A stretch of DNA of 64,000 nt from Candidatus Staskawiczbacteria bacterium (GTDB lineage Bacteria; Patescibacteria; Paceibacteria; Paceibacterales; Staskawiczbacteraceae), in contig CAILLM010000002.1 of NCBI GenBank assembly GCA_903835075.1, forward strand, positions 18,460-82,459, given 5' to 3'. How positions within the stretch are numbered: the stretch's first letter is position 1; each line of letters opens with the position of its first letter. Positions 25,430 to 32,337 of the stretch are shown piece by piece. The notes below the pieces were generated by a model, which did no database searches, was not told where the DNA came from, and saw only the letters and a program-made list of their open reading frames with translations. Position numbers and translations under genes: made by a program.

Positions 25430-25434
25430 AAGTT

Positions 25435-25752
25435 TTATTTCAGGTTAGTATTTTTTGATGGCCTATAATTTTTAAATTTGCGAGGTGATATTTTTTGTCT
25501 TTTACCATTCTTAGCGTTCCAAATCATAACTACTAAGTTCATTGTCAAATAGTCATGTGGTTTATTTTTTAGTATTTCTATAATAAGCAGAGCGTAAAGC
25601 ACTTCAGCGATATGATTACAATAAGTCATCTTAATCTTTGGTGCTCTTCGTACACAAAAGCGTAGATGCTTGCAACCGGTTTTGAAACAATAGTTTACAG
25701 CTTTCTGGTCTCCAATAGGGCGTTGTTTTTGCACGCAAAACGCTTCAATCAT
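25435..25752 (-). CDS. Hypothetical protein with Cys cluster (105 aa), GC-rich module
   Basis: The start at 25752 is decided by a perfect Shine-Dalgarno, AAAGGAGG, six bases upstream, rather than the earlier in-frame ATG at 25773. The N-terminal half has cysteines in 'NYCFKTGCKHLRFCVRR' and 'MTYCNHIAEV', a possible zinc site. The C-terminal half is basic (AKNGKRQKISPRKFKNYRPSK). First gene of a pair with the 73-residue Cys/His protein. Function unknown. Confidence 0.6.
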   Translation of the reverse strand: MIEAFCVQKQRPIGDQKAVNYCFKTGCKHLRFCVRRAPKIKMTYCNHIAEVLYALLIIEILKNKPHDYLTMNLVVMIWNAKNGKRQKISPRKFKNYRPSKNTNLK

Positions 25753-25797
25753 CTGAGCCTCCTTTGTTGTCAACGAACAGTTCGTTGGGTTAATTTA

Positions 25798-25825
25798 ATG
25801 CTATTCTTTTGTTATTTTTTGTCAA
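25798..25825 (-). promoter_or_regulatory. Promoter of the 25752-25208 unit
   Basis: Minus strand TTGACA, 16-bp spacer, TAGCAT. It is immediately preceded by TTTTTTAG from a GCCAACAAGCGG-type hairpin, as at the two modules near 10.5 and 13.05 kb. Confidence 0.5.
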
Positions 25826-25927
25826 CTAAAAAACACCGCTTGTTGGCGTTTTTTAAAATTGCTCCGGTGTTTGGATTGTCAAACTATTGAAATATTTTAT
25901 TTTATTTAGTAGTATAAATCTAAACAA

Positions 25928-25999
25928 TCCGGTGTAGCTCAATGGTAGAGCAACTCCCTGTTAAGGAGTGGGTTCTTGGTTCGAGTCCAGGCACCGGAG
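25928..25999 (+). tRNA. tRNA-Asn(GTT)
   Basis: The cloverleaf is complete: acceptor TCCGGTG/CACCGGA, D-arm GCTCAATGGTAGAGC, anticodon stem ACTCC/GGAGT with loop CTGTTAA, and T-loop GGTTCGAGTCC. CCA is not encoded. Confidence 0.95.
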
Positions 26000-26004
26000 C
26001 ATAT

Positions 26005-26036
26005 AAAAACCACCTTTTAATTGAGGTGGTTTTTGT
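26005..26036 (+). terminator. Terminator after tRNA-Asn
   Basis: The stem AAAACCACCT/AGGTGGTTTT is followed by TTTG. Confidence 0.85.
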
Positions 26037-26178
26037 TTGTCGTTTATATTGACAAAATTTATAAATATGTGTTAGGGTATTACTATAGTTCACTAAAAAT
26101 ACTGTGCTGAGTATCGGGTTTTTATTGAACCAAATTAAATCAGAAATCTAACAACAAAACGCTTGAAAGGAAAAAACA

Positions 26179-26367
26179 ATGGCAAAGAAGGAAGAGTTTG
26201 TTGTTGCGGTGAAGGATGTTTCAACTGGAAAAATTCTTCCCGGCAAAAAGCTGGCGCAATACCGCAAACAGGAGTTTGCCGAGCGCGACCACTGGAATCT
26301 CGCAAAAAGGGAGGGCTTGGAGCTCTGGCGTACCGGGATTTTTCTCGGTAACAAGCTGGTTTCTTGA
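26179..26367 (+). CDS. Hypothetical small protein (62 aa), GC-rich module
   Basis: A charged soluble protein beginning MAKKEEFVVAVKDVSTGKIL, with a beta-like N-terminus and a helical basic middle (AQYRKQEFAERDHWNLAKREG). AAAGGA lies nine bases before the ATG. This frame was preferred over an overlapping one at 26163 because of the Shine-Dalgarno and a balanced composition. It is a monocistronic unit with its own terminator. Function unknown. Confidence 0.6.
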   Translation: MAKKEEFVVAVKDVSTGKILPGKKLAQYRKQEFAERDHWNLAKREGLELWRTGIFLGNKLVS

Positions 26368-26404
26368 CAAGCCATACCCATAGGACCGAGCAGACCAACT
26401 GCTT

Positions 26405-26435
26405 AGAGCGATGTCACAATCGCTCTCTTTTTTTA
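26405..26435 (+). terminator. Terminator of the 62-aa gene
   Basis: The stem AGAGCGAT/ATCGCTCT is followed by CTTTTTTTA. Confidence 0.88.
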
Positions 26436-26477
26436 TTTATGGTAAAATAAATTAATATATTAAATATAAAAAATAAT

Positions 26478-26912
26478 ATGTCAGAAAAAAAATTAGATGA
26501 GCAGGTCAAAGTAAAAACGTGGCACGAGAAGCATAAAGAAAGTTTGTCTATTGGGCAAAAAATTGCTGATGGGTTAGCAAAAGGAATGGGGTCATGGGGA
26601 TTTATAATAATTCAAACAATTTTAGTGATTGCTTGGATGGTTTGTAACATAATTGCCATTGTGCAACATTGGGATCCATATCCATTTATTTTGTTGAACT
26701 TACTATTTTCAACTCAGGCAGCTTATGCAGCCCCAATAATTATGATGTCGCAAAATAGGCAAAATGACAGGGACAGAATTCAAGCCTTAGAAGATTTTAA
26801 AACAAATGTGGACGCTAAAAAAGAAATTGAAGAAATGCAAAAAGCAATTGCTAGAATTGAAAATGAAAAACTGGGCGAAATTTTAAAAGCAATTGAAGAG
26901 CTTAAAAAATAA
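26478..26912 (+). CDS. DUF1003 family membrane protein
   Basis: A 144-residue protein with two membrane helices near residues 38-61 (GFIIIQTILVIAWMVCNIIAI) and 67-87. Between and after them are the family's 'WDPYPFILLNLLFSTQAAYAAPIIMMSQNRQ' and 'DR' segments. The C-terminal third is a charged helix (EIEEMQKAIARIENEKLGEI), probably a coiled coil. The family is widespread and without established function. Single gene with its own terminator. Confidence 0.85.
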   Translation: MSEKKLDEQVKVKTWHEKHKESLSIGQKIADGLAKGMGSWGFIIIQTILVIAWMVCNIIAIVQHWDPYPFILLNLLFSTQAAYAAPIIMMSQNRQNDRDRIQALEDFKTNVDAKKEIEEMQKAIARIENEKLGEILKAIEELKK

Positions 26913-26925
26913 ATATTTATTTTAG

Positions 26926-26950
26926 AAAAACTGTCGAAAGACAGTTTTTT
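26926..26950 (+). terminator. Terminator of the DUF1003 gene
   Basis: AAAAACTGT / ACAGTTTTT with loop CGAAAG. Confidence 0.9.
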
Positions 26951-26951
26951 G

Positions 26952-27083
26952 GTTGTATGGGGAGTTAGGGGTGGTTCGGCACATGGCGAGTAGAGCGTTG
27001 GCACTCTTGAGGGGCTAGGGAACCCTGAGACGAATTTAGTGGTGAAAACCATAAAAGCACCACTTGATTAAGCCGAATGTGGC
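26952..27083. other. GC-rich non-coding stretch with hairpins
   Basis: No credible ORF. The composition is much richer in G+C than nearby spacers, and several potential stems are visible: GTGGTG/CACCAC around 27040-27063, AGAG/CTCT around 26993-27008, and TTCGGC (26975) with GCCGAA (27071). It may be a small structured RNA or a remnant of a transferred segment. I do not recognise it as tmRNA, RNase P, SRP or 6S RNA. Confidence 0.3.
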
Positions 27084-27112
27084 TTGACAATGCAATTTAT
27101 TTATGATATTAT
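27084..27112 (+). promoter_or_regulatory. Consensus promoter of the 27288-28040 gene
   Basis: TTGACA, 17-bp spacer, TATTAT. A transcript from about 27119 would have a leader of about 170 nt. Confidence 0.75.
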
Positions 27113-27140
27113 AGAAACAGTTCTTTTACTATACGTTTGT

Positions 27141-27213
27141 CTCGTTCTAGTGCCTGTAAAAGTAGGGAAGTAGTTTTTTTTATCTATTTTTATAGGCACT
27201 GGAATTTAACGAG
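27141..27213 (+). promoter_or_regulatory. Long hairpin in the 5' leader
   Basis: The outer pairing is CTCGTT/AACGAG and the inner pairing CTAGTGCCTGTAAAA with TTTTATAGGCACTGG, with a loop of about 25 nt containing a T-run. It is placed wholly inside the untranslated leader of the 250-residue protein. Confidence 0.5.
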
Positions 27214-27287
27214 ATTATTCCAACTGCCCAAATCAACCGAATCTCGAATTCTAAACACAGACCTCCAAAAAAACGGAAAGTCAGACC

Positions 27288-28040
27288 ATGAAAAATACAC
27301 AGTTAAGTAAAGAACAAATCGAGCACTTCTATAACAACGTGCTGACTCCCCTAAACATCACTCGGACCGAGTGGCAATATGTCCTCGAATCGGGCATCAT
27401 ACCCGATATTATCGCCGGAAAGCGGCGTCGAGGATACTTTGTCCGAGGTGAAGTTCGGCAGGCGCTCGGCCTTGACGAATGGCCAGAGCCAACCTACTTT
27501 GATGTTATCGTGAAAGTTAACCGCAGCCTCACGCTACGGGATTCGCTAATTATTACGGGATGTGAAATCCAGCCCGAAAATATTCCCGACCGCTCGTTTG
27601 CCGGACCCCCCGAAGAGAACGTCACTGTGACTATTTTCCACTTCGGCAAAGGCCGACAGATGGAACACGAGGAGGTTTTTGAAGAGCTGAGGGCTTATGG
27701 ATATCGGCCGGTTTTGGTCGAAGAAATTCTTGCCCTTAGTGCTCAGAAGCCGCACCTTCAGTCTAAATTCCCGATTGCGGGAGTGGGCTGCAACCAAGGT
27801 GTTCATCTCTTCTGGATGATCGACAGTCCTGTCACAAGGACTGGGCCAAGGAAGCGTCGCGTTGGCATCTTCAACAAATATGATACGGTCTATGATTTCT
27901 ATCGAGTCGCGGCAGTGAGAGACTTGAGCATCGTTGCGACCAAGTACTTCTCCTCTTTCGCTACCACGGAAGAAAAGGAAGTCCTGTTCGTGGACGCTGA
28001 GCATGCTGCCATGGAGTCAGCTTATCGGACAGTTGAATAA
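27288..28040 (+). CDS. Hypothetical protein (250 aa), GC-rich module
   Basis: A soluble protein with no signal peptide. The N-terminus (EQIEHFYNNVLTPLNITRTEW) is helical; the rest alternates strands and helices, with Arg-rich 'AGKRRRGYFVRGE' and 'RTGPRKRRVGIF'. Codon choice (CGC, CTC, GGC) differs sharply from neighbours such as the YgjP-like gene, suggesting recent acquisition or a distinct expression class. It has a consensus promoter, a structured leader and its own terminator. No family recognised. Confidence 0.7.
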   Translation: MKNTQLSKEQIEHFYNNVLTPLNITRTEWQYVLESGIIPDIIAGKRRRGYFVRGEVRQALGLDEWPEPTYFDVIVKVNRSLTLRDSLIITGCEIQPENIPDRSFAGPPEENVTVTIFHFGKGRQMEHEEVFEELRAYGYRPVLVEEILALSAQKPHLQSKFPIAGVGCNQGVHLFWMIDSPVTRTGPRKRRVGIFNKYDTVYDFYRVAAVRDLSIVATKYFSSFATTEEKEVLFVDAEHAAMESAYRTVE

Positions 28041-28209
28041 TGTTTCGTTTTCTGGCTTTTGTAAAGCCGGCATAGGTGTTGAGACTATATTCTCGAATAC
28101 CTTCGGTAATCAACCCGACGTGTGGCATGCCACAAAATATGGAGGAACGCGATAAGTTCCTCCCACCCAACTGAGTTTGTCAGCCTAAGGCTGGTAAATT
28201 GACAGGGTT
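28041..28209 (+). other. Structured 3' region with successive hairpins
   Basis: No ORF. Palindromes in order: CTGGCTTTTGTAAAGCCGG, the palindrome GTGGCATGCCAC, GGAGGAAC/GTTCCTCC, and CAGCCTAAGGCTG, ending in a terminator at 28210. It may be a 3' UTR structure or a site for protein binding. Confidence 0.4.
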
Positions 28210-28243
28210 AAAAACATCCCAATGTACGTAGGGATGTTTTTTT
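28210..28243 (+). terminator. Terminator of the 27288-28040 unit
   Basis: AAAAACATCCC / GGGATGTTTTTTT. Confidence 0.85.
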
Positions 28244-28260
28244 GATAGAATATATTTATT

Positions 28261-28611
28261 ATGCAAATTACAGGTAGGCGTTTTACAATTAAAAAAAGAG
28301 AGCAGGCAAGAAGACTAGTGGAAAATAGGCTCAGCTTTTTTAATAAAATTTATAATTTTGAAATAAATAGAATAGCAATAAAAAACACTAGCACAAGGTG
28401 GGGAAGCTGCTCATCAAAAGGAAACTTAAATTTCAATTATAAAATATTGTATATAAGGCCGGCTTTGGCCGATTATTTAATTGTTCACGAGTTGTGCCAT
28501 TTAGGGGAACTCAATCACTCAAAAAGATTTTGGGCACTTGTATCAAAAACTATTCCAGACTATATTGAAGTAAACAAAGAACTTAGACGCACAAATATAA
28601 AATTAGTATGA
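28261..28611 (+). CDS. YgjP-like zinc metallopeptidase (DUF45), short form
   Basis: The C-terminal catalytic part of the YgjP/WLM-like family: 'NTSTRWGSCSSKGNLNFNYKI', then 'DYLIVHELCHLGELNHSKRFW' with zinc ligands HExxH plus the downstream His. Full-length YgjP proteins are around 230 residues; this is 116, so the N-terminal half is reduced. Its stop overlaps the DsbB-like start by 4 bp (ATGA). Confidence 0.85.
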   Translation: MQITGRRFTIKKREQARRLVENRLSFFNKIYNFEINRIAIKNTSTRWGSCSSKGNLNFNYKILYIRPALADYLIVHELCHLGELNHSKRFWALVSKTIPDYIEVNKELRRTNIKLV

Positions 28612-29150
28612 CATTATTAGATTTTGTTAACATATTTTTAGCGGTTGGTGTAGTTTTATCGCAATTTTTTATCCTGCTGGCGATAGTCTATATTTTTCTA
28701 CCGTTTAATAAAAATATTGTTTCTCGTTTTTTTTCTAAAAATGGAATAAGTTTGGCATTCATTGTCTCTGTGCTGGCAACTACCGTAAGCTTATTTTATT
28801 CTAATTATGCTGGATTTGAGCCATGCGTTCTTTGTTGGTATCAGAGGATTTTTATGTATCCACAGGTTATAATTTTAGGAATAGCACTCTTAAAAAATAA
28901 TATAGAAGAAGAAAGAAAAATAATTGATTATAGTTTAGCACTTTCTATTTTAGGAGGGGTAATTTCTATTTACCATAACTATATTTATTTTATGGGGGTG
29001 CATGCAAAGGTTTGTTCGGCAACAGAGTCATGCATAACGCCATATATAACAGAATTTGGGTATATAACGATTCCTGTTATGGCGCTAACGGGGTTTGCCT
29101 TAATGAGCTTACTATTAATAATAAAAAAAATATATGATAAGAAATTTTAG
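28608..29150 (+). CDS. Disulfide bond formation protein DsbB-like
   Basis: Four membrane helices with the first redox pair in 'GFEPCVLCWYQRIFMYPQ' (CxxC next to the quinone-contacting Arg) and the second pair in 'AKVCSATESCITPYI' (Cys, six residues, Cys), as in DsbB. It reoxidises a DsbA-like oxidoreductase using membrane quinone. Cys-rich exported proteins such as the one at 547-1350 are plausible beneficiaries. It is embedded in an overlapping operon with YgjP-like and LUD genes. Confidence 0.92.
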   Translation: MTLLDFVNIFLAVGVVLSQFFILLAIVYIFLPFNKNIVSRFFSKNGISLAFIVSVLATTVSLFYSNYAGFEPCVLCWYQRIFMYPQVIILGIALLKNNIEEERKIIDYSLALSILGGVISIYHNYIYFMGVHAKVCSATESCITPYITEFGYITIPVMALTGFALMSLLLIIKKIYDKKF

Positions 29151-29751
29151 TGAATTGGCCACAGATGAGTCAATAAAAGTAGCAAGGGAGGCGTTAGAAA
29201 AAAACGGTATTACGGTTGTGGTTGTAGAGAACGGGCAACAAGCAAAAGCAAAAGTTTTAGAAATGGTCCCAGCTGGAGCAGAAATTATGAATATGTCTTC
29301 GGTGACAGTTGATTTAATAGGATTGGCGGAAGAATTAAATAAATCGGGCAAGTTTAATTCGGTAAGGAATAAATTAACAGAAATGTCTGATAAAAAAGAC
29401 ACAACATTTGATGGAAAAAAATTGGGCGCAGCGCCAGATTGGACCGTGGGAAGTGTGCATGCGGTAACCGAAGACGGAAAAGCTATCATAGCATCGGCAA
29501 GTGGTAGCCAGTTGCCTTCTTATGCCTATGGCTCAAATCATGTTTTGTGGATTGTGGGTTCGCAAAAAATTGTTAAAGATTTTGATCAAGGCATGGAAAG
29601 AATTAATGAATATGTTTTTCCGCTGGAAAATGAAAGGGCCATGAAAGCTTACGGCATGGCAAGTAGTATAAATAAAGTTTTGCTAATTAATAAAGAGAGC
29701 ACGGCAGGTAGAATTACAATGATAATTGTGAAAGAAAAATTAGGATTTTAA
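29134..29751 (+). CDS. LUD domain (LutC/YkgG-like) protein
   Basis: A 205-residue protein of the LUD family: the N-terminal 'ALEKNGITVVVVENGQQAKAKVLEMVPAGAEIMNMSS' and the C-terminal 'GSHNVL'-type segment (YGSNHVLWIVGSQKIVKD). LUD proteins are associated with lactate oxidation complexes, but stand-alone copies are common and unassigned. No LutA/LutB partner is visible. It overlaps dsbB by 17 bp. Confidence 0.85.
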   Translation: MIRNFSELATDESIKVAREALEKNGITVVVVENGQQAKAKVLEMVPAGAEIMNMSSVTVDLIGLAEELNKSGKFNSVRNKLTEMSDKKDTTFDGKKLGAAPDWTVGSVHAVTEDGKAIIASASGSQLPSYAYGSNHVLWIVGSQKIVKDFDQGMERINEYVFPLENERAMKAYGMASSINKVLLINKESTAGRITMIIVKEKLGF

Positions 29752-29860
29752 GTGAGCAACTCTTTTTTGCGATGTATCCGTAATGATAATGTCGCCAGGC
29801 TAGTATCTTGGAGACACAACTAGTTTTTTAGGGTCTCTTACGACCATATTACGCAAGAAA
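29752..29860 (+). other. Structured untranslated segment after the LUD gene
   Basis: Three potential hairpins precede a terminator: GCGAT...GTCGC (29779-29804), CTAGT/ACTAG (29809-29825) and GGTC/GACC (29832-29845). A TTTGCG/CGCAA(G) closing pair could fold the whole unit. It may be a small RNA or a 3' UTR; no known RNA family recognised. Confidence 0.35.
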
Positions 29861-29890
29861 CAAAACGCCCTTTTGGGGCGTTTTGTTTTA
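29861..29890 (+). terminator. Terminator
   Basis: CAAAACGCCC / GGGGCGTTTTG. Confidence 0.9.
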
Positions 29891-29948
29891 TGCTGAAAAT
29901 TGGGCATCTTGCACGATTATAAAAAATAATATACAATAGAGTTGATTT

Positions 29949-30233
29949 ACCCGCCAAAATTTTTAGGTATGTATGTATTACGTTTATATTTTGCAAAGCA
30001 AAAAGGATAATGATCTATATACGGGGTGTACAAATGATTTAAAAAAGAGGTTTTTATTGCACAATAGTGGAAAAATTTTTTCTACCAAAGACAGAAAACC
30101 ATTTAAAATAATATATTATGAAGCTTTTTTAAATCAAAGAGATGCCTTTGCGAGAGAGCAATGGTTAAAAACTGGCTGGGGTCGTAATCATATTAATAAA
30201 ATATTAAGTAATTACCTAAAAATTTAGGCGGGT
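29949..30233 (+). mobile_element. Candidate inverted-repeat-bounded GIY-YIG element
   Basis: Left arm 29949-29969 (ACCCGCCAAAATTTTTAGGT plus A) and right arm 30213-30233 are inverted copies matching at 20 of 21 positions, enclosing only the GIY-YIG gene. The right arm covers that gene's stop codon, and atpB starts 3 bp beyond the arm. The architecture suggests a minimal mobile or homing unit; a long-range hairpin is the alternative. Confidence 0.5.
29973..30227 (+). CDS. GIY-YIG domain protein (84 aa)
   Basis: A single GIY-YIG nuclease-type domain: 'YYVYILQSKKDNDLYTGCTNDLKKRFLLHN' contains the two Tyr strands (YVY ... YTG in place of YIG) and the helix Arg, and a catalytic Glu-type position lies in 'FAREQWLKTGWG'. 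Such URI-like small proteins are abundant in Parcubacteria genomes with no proven role. This copy lies inside a pair of 21-bp inverted repeats next to atpB. A second copy lies at 46089. Confidence 0.85.
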   Translation: MYYVYILQSKKDNDLYTGCTNDLKKRFLLHNSGKIFSTKDRKPFKIIYYEAFLNQRDAFAREQWLKTGWGRNHINKILSNYLKI

Positions 30234-30235
30234 TA

Positions 30236-30982
30236 ATGGAGATATCATTAAAAGCTGAAGACATATTCAGTATAGGAAATTTTAATATTACAAATGGGTT
30301 GTTGCTGGCTGCAGTGGTGTCTTTAATTTTAATAATTTTTGCAGTTATTTTTAGAAGCAAAATTAAAATGGTTCCTGGAAAAGTGCAAGCAGTTGTAGAA
30401 ATGGGATTAGAGGGACTTTTAGGATTAATGGAATCAGTACTAGGTACAAGAGCTGCAGCAGAAAAATATTTGCCGTTAATAGCGACAATTTTTATTTTTG
30501 TGTTAACATCTAATTGGCTGGGGTTATTGCCTGGAGTTGGGTCATTTCATATAAAAGTAGGCGAGGATGTGGTGCCTTTATTTCGTTCGCCAGCAGCAGA
30601 TTTAAATTTTACTTTAGCTTTGGCGATAATAGCAGTTTTTACAACTAATTTTTTTGGGATTGTTGTTTTGGGAACATTTACACATATTAAAAAGTTTATA
30701 AACTTTTCTAGCCCAATTAATTTTTTTGTTGGAATATTGGAATTTTTATCAGAAATATCTAGAGTAATATCGTTTTCTTTTAGGTTATTTGGAAATATTT
30801 TCGCTGGAGAAGTTTTATTAACAATAATATTTTTCCTATTACCATATATAGTGCCTATTCCTTTTATGTTTATGGAGATATTTTTTGGAGCAATTCAGGC
30901 TTTAATTTTTGCAATGCTAACATTGGTATTTTTATCTGCCAGCATTGCTTCACATGGAGAGGAACACGCCACAGAGCATTAA
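30236..30982 (+). CDS. atpB: ATP synthase Fo subunit a
   Basis: Membrane subunit forming the proton half-channels. The 248-residue protein has five or six helices, and the essential arginine lies in 'SFRLFGNIFAGEVLL'. 'FVLTSNWLGLLPG' matches the conserved TM2 region. First gene of the atp operon. Its start codon lies 3 bp after the right inverted repeat of the GIY-YIG element, so native upstream signals may have been displaced. Confidence 0.96.
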   Translation: MEISLKAEDIFSIGNFNITNGLLLAAVVSLILIIFAVIFRSKIKMVPGKVQAVVEMGLEGLLGLMESVLGTRAAAEKYLPLIATIFIFVLTSNWLGLLPGVGSFHIKVGEDVVPLFRSPAADLNFTLALAIIAVFTTNFFGIVVLGTFTHIKKFINFSSPINFFVGILEFLSEISRVISFSFRLFGNIFAGEVLLTIIFFLLPYIVPIPFMFMEIFFGAIQALIFAMLTLVFLSASIASHGEEHATEH

Positions 30983-31103
30983 AAAGTAATTTATTAAAAA
31001 ATTAAATAATATAAATAAAAAGAAATCTTAAACAAGTTAAAAATCCTAAATTACCAATCCAAAAATATTTAGAATTCGTAATTGTTTAAAGTTTCAAAAA
31101 AAC

Positions 31104-31331
31104 ATGGACGTAGAGACAATGAGACTATTGGCAACAGCCATAGCAATTGGAGTGGGAGTATTTGGCCCTGGTATTGGAATTGGTATGATTGGGGCAGCAG
31201 CATTGGGCGGAATTGCAAGAAACCCAGAAGCAACTTCTAAAATTCAGACAAACATGGTTTTAGCAATTGCCTTCGCAGAAGCTTTGGGTATTTACGCATT
31301 AGTAGTCGCCCTTATCTTAAAATTCACATAG
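31104..31331 (+). CDS. atpE: ATP synthase Fo subunit c
   Basis: The 75-residue hairpin shows the Gly-rich first helix 'GVGVFGPGIGIGMIGAAALGG', the polar loop 'ARNPEA' and the ion-binding glutamate in 'AFAEALGIYALVVALIL'. The Gln in helix 1 and the Ser/Thr after the Glu that mark sodium-type c subunits are absent, so a proton ring is expected. Confidence 0.95.
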   Translation: MDVETMRLLATAIAIGVGVFGPGIGIGMIGAAALGGIARNPEATSKIQTNMVLAIAFAEALGIYALVVALILKFT

Positions 31332-31355
31332 TAAGTAGTAAGGTAACAATAATTT

Positions 31356-31862
31356 ATGAATGCATTTATAGAGCAATTTGGAATAGACTGGAAACTTTTT
31401 TTGAGCCAACTGGTTAACTTTGTGTTAATTTTGATTGTCTTGAAGTTTTTTGTTTACAACCCAGTGTTAAAAACGCTTAAGGAAAGAAACAAAAAAATTA
31501 AAGAAGGTTTAGATAAAGCAGAAGAAGCAGGTGTAAGACTAAAAGAAGTTGATGCAATTGGAAAAGCAAAAATTAAAGAGGCAGAAACAGCTTCTATCAA
31601 AATAATAAAAGCCACCGAGGATAAGGCAAAACTTTTAGATCAGGAATTGCAAAAAAAGTCTGAAGAAAAGCAAATTAAATTGCAAAAAGAATTGCAAGAT
31701 AATTACAAAAAACAGCAGGAGCAAGCAAATGATTTAGTAATGAAAAATGCAGTAGAACTGGTCAAAAAAACAATTGTGAAGACAGTTGAATTAAAGCCAG
31801 AAGCAATTGACGAGGCATTAATTAAAAAAGCAGTAGCAGGAGTAAAAGATGAAGCAGAATAA
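31356..31862 (+). CDS. atpF: ATP synthase Fo subunit b
   Basis: An N-terminal membrane helix (FLSQLVNFVLILIVLKFFVYNP) is followed by a long charged coiled coil to residue 168, which forms the peripheral stalk. It overlaps atpH by 14 bp. Confidence 0.94.
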   Translation: MNAFIEQFGIDWKLFLSQLVNFVLILIVLKFFVYNPVLKTLKERNKKIKEGLDKAEEAGVRLKEVDAIGKAKIKEAETASIKIIKATEDKAKLLDQELQKKSEEKQIKLQKELQDNYKKQQEQANDLVMKNAVELVKKTIVKTVELKPEAIDEALIKKAVAGVKDEAE

Positions 31863-32238
31863 AACAAAATTATATGCCAGGGCGTTAGCAGAAATTCTTT
31901 CTAAAAAGGGAGGAGTTTCGGCTACGGAAGAAAAGAGAGTGGTAAGTAATTTTGTTAAACTTATAATTGCCGCTGGATTAGAAAAAAAATTAAAAGAAAT
32001 TTTGAGTTTGGCGGAAGATTTTATTTTGGCAAATCAAGGAAAAAGAAGAATAACTTTTGAAACAGCCAGAACAACAACCGCCAGCCAGAAAAAAATATTA
32101 GATGGTATTGTAAATAAAGGAGACATTGTAAAAGAAAAAATTAGCCCAGAATTAATAGCGGGCATAAAAATAATAATTAACGATTCAAAGCAATTAGATT
32201 TGTCATTATTAGCAAAATTGCAAGAGGTATTTACATAA
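31849..32238 (+). CDS. atpH: ATP synthase F1 subunit delta
   Basis: A 129-residue protein with the N-terminal 'KTKLYARALAEIL' and the C-terminal '...SPELIAGIKIIINDSKQLDLSLLAKLQEV' typical of OSCP/delta. It is shorter than the usual 175-180 residues, so the N-terminal helical domain is reduced. It connects the stalk to the F1 head. Confidence 0.88.
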   Translation: MKQNKTKLYARALAEILSKKGGVSATEEKRVVSNFVKLIIAAGLEKKLKEILSLAEDFILANQGKRRITFETARTTTASQKKILDGIVNKGDIVKEKISPELIAGIKIIINDSKQLDLSLLAKLQEVFT

Positions 32239-32240
32239 AG

Positions 32241-32325
32241 GCGATACCAATCTACGAATAAACATACCAATAATACGAATATAAAAATTAGTATAATTAG
32301 TATGAGATTAGTATATTAGTATCGC
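32241..32325 (+). repeat. 85-bp imperfect inverted-repeat element before atpA
   Basis: Begins GCGATACCAATCTACGAATA and ends ATTAGTATCGC, so the ends pair. Internally ACATACCAAT and ATACGAATA pair with TTAGTAT repeats. A second copy sits before atpG at 34401-34491. It fills almost the whole atpH-atpA gap. Confidence 0.75.
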
Positions 32326-32337
32326 GTTAAGGAACTT

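Noticed and set aside
26163..26351. Overlapping plus-strand frame beside the 62-residue gene
   Set aside because: No ribosome-binding site and an unusual Cys/Gly/Arg composition; the frame at 26179 has AAAGGA correctly placed.
26780..27052. Minus-strand frame antisense to the DUF1003 gene and the GC-rich block
   Set aside because: It lies opposite a well-supported gene and its terminator; low-complexity Ser/Pro composition.
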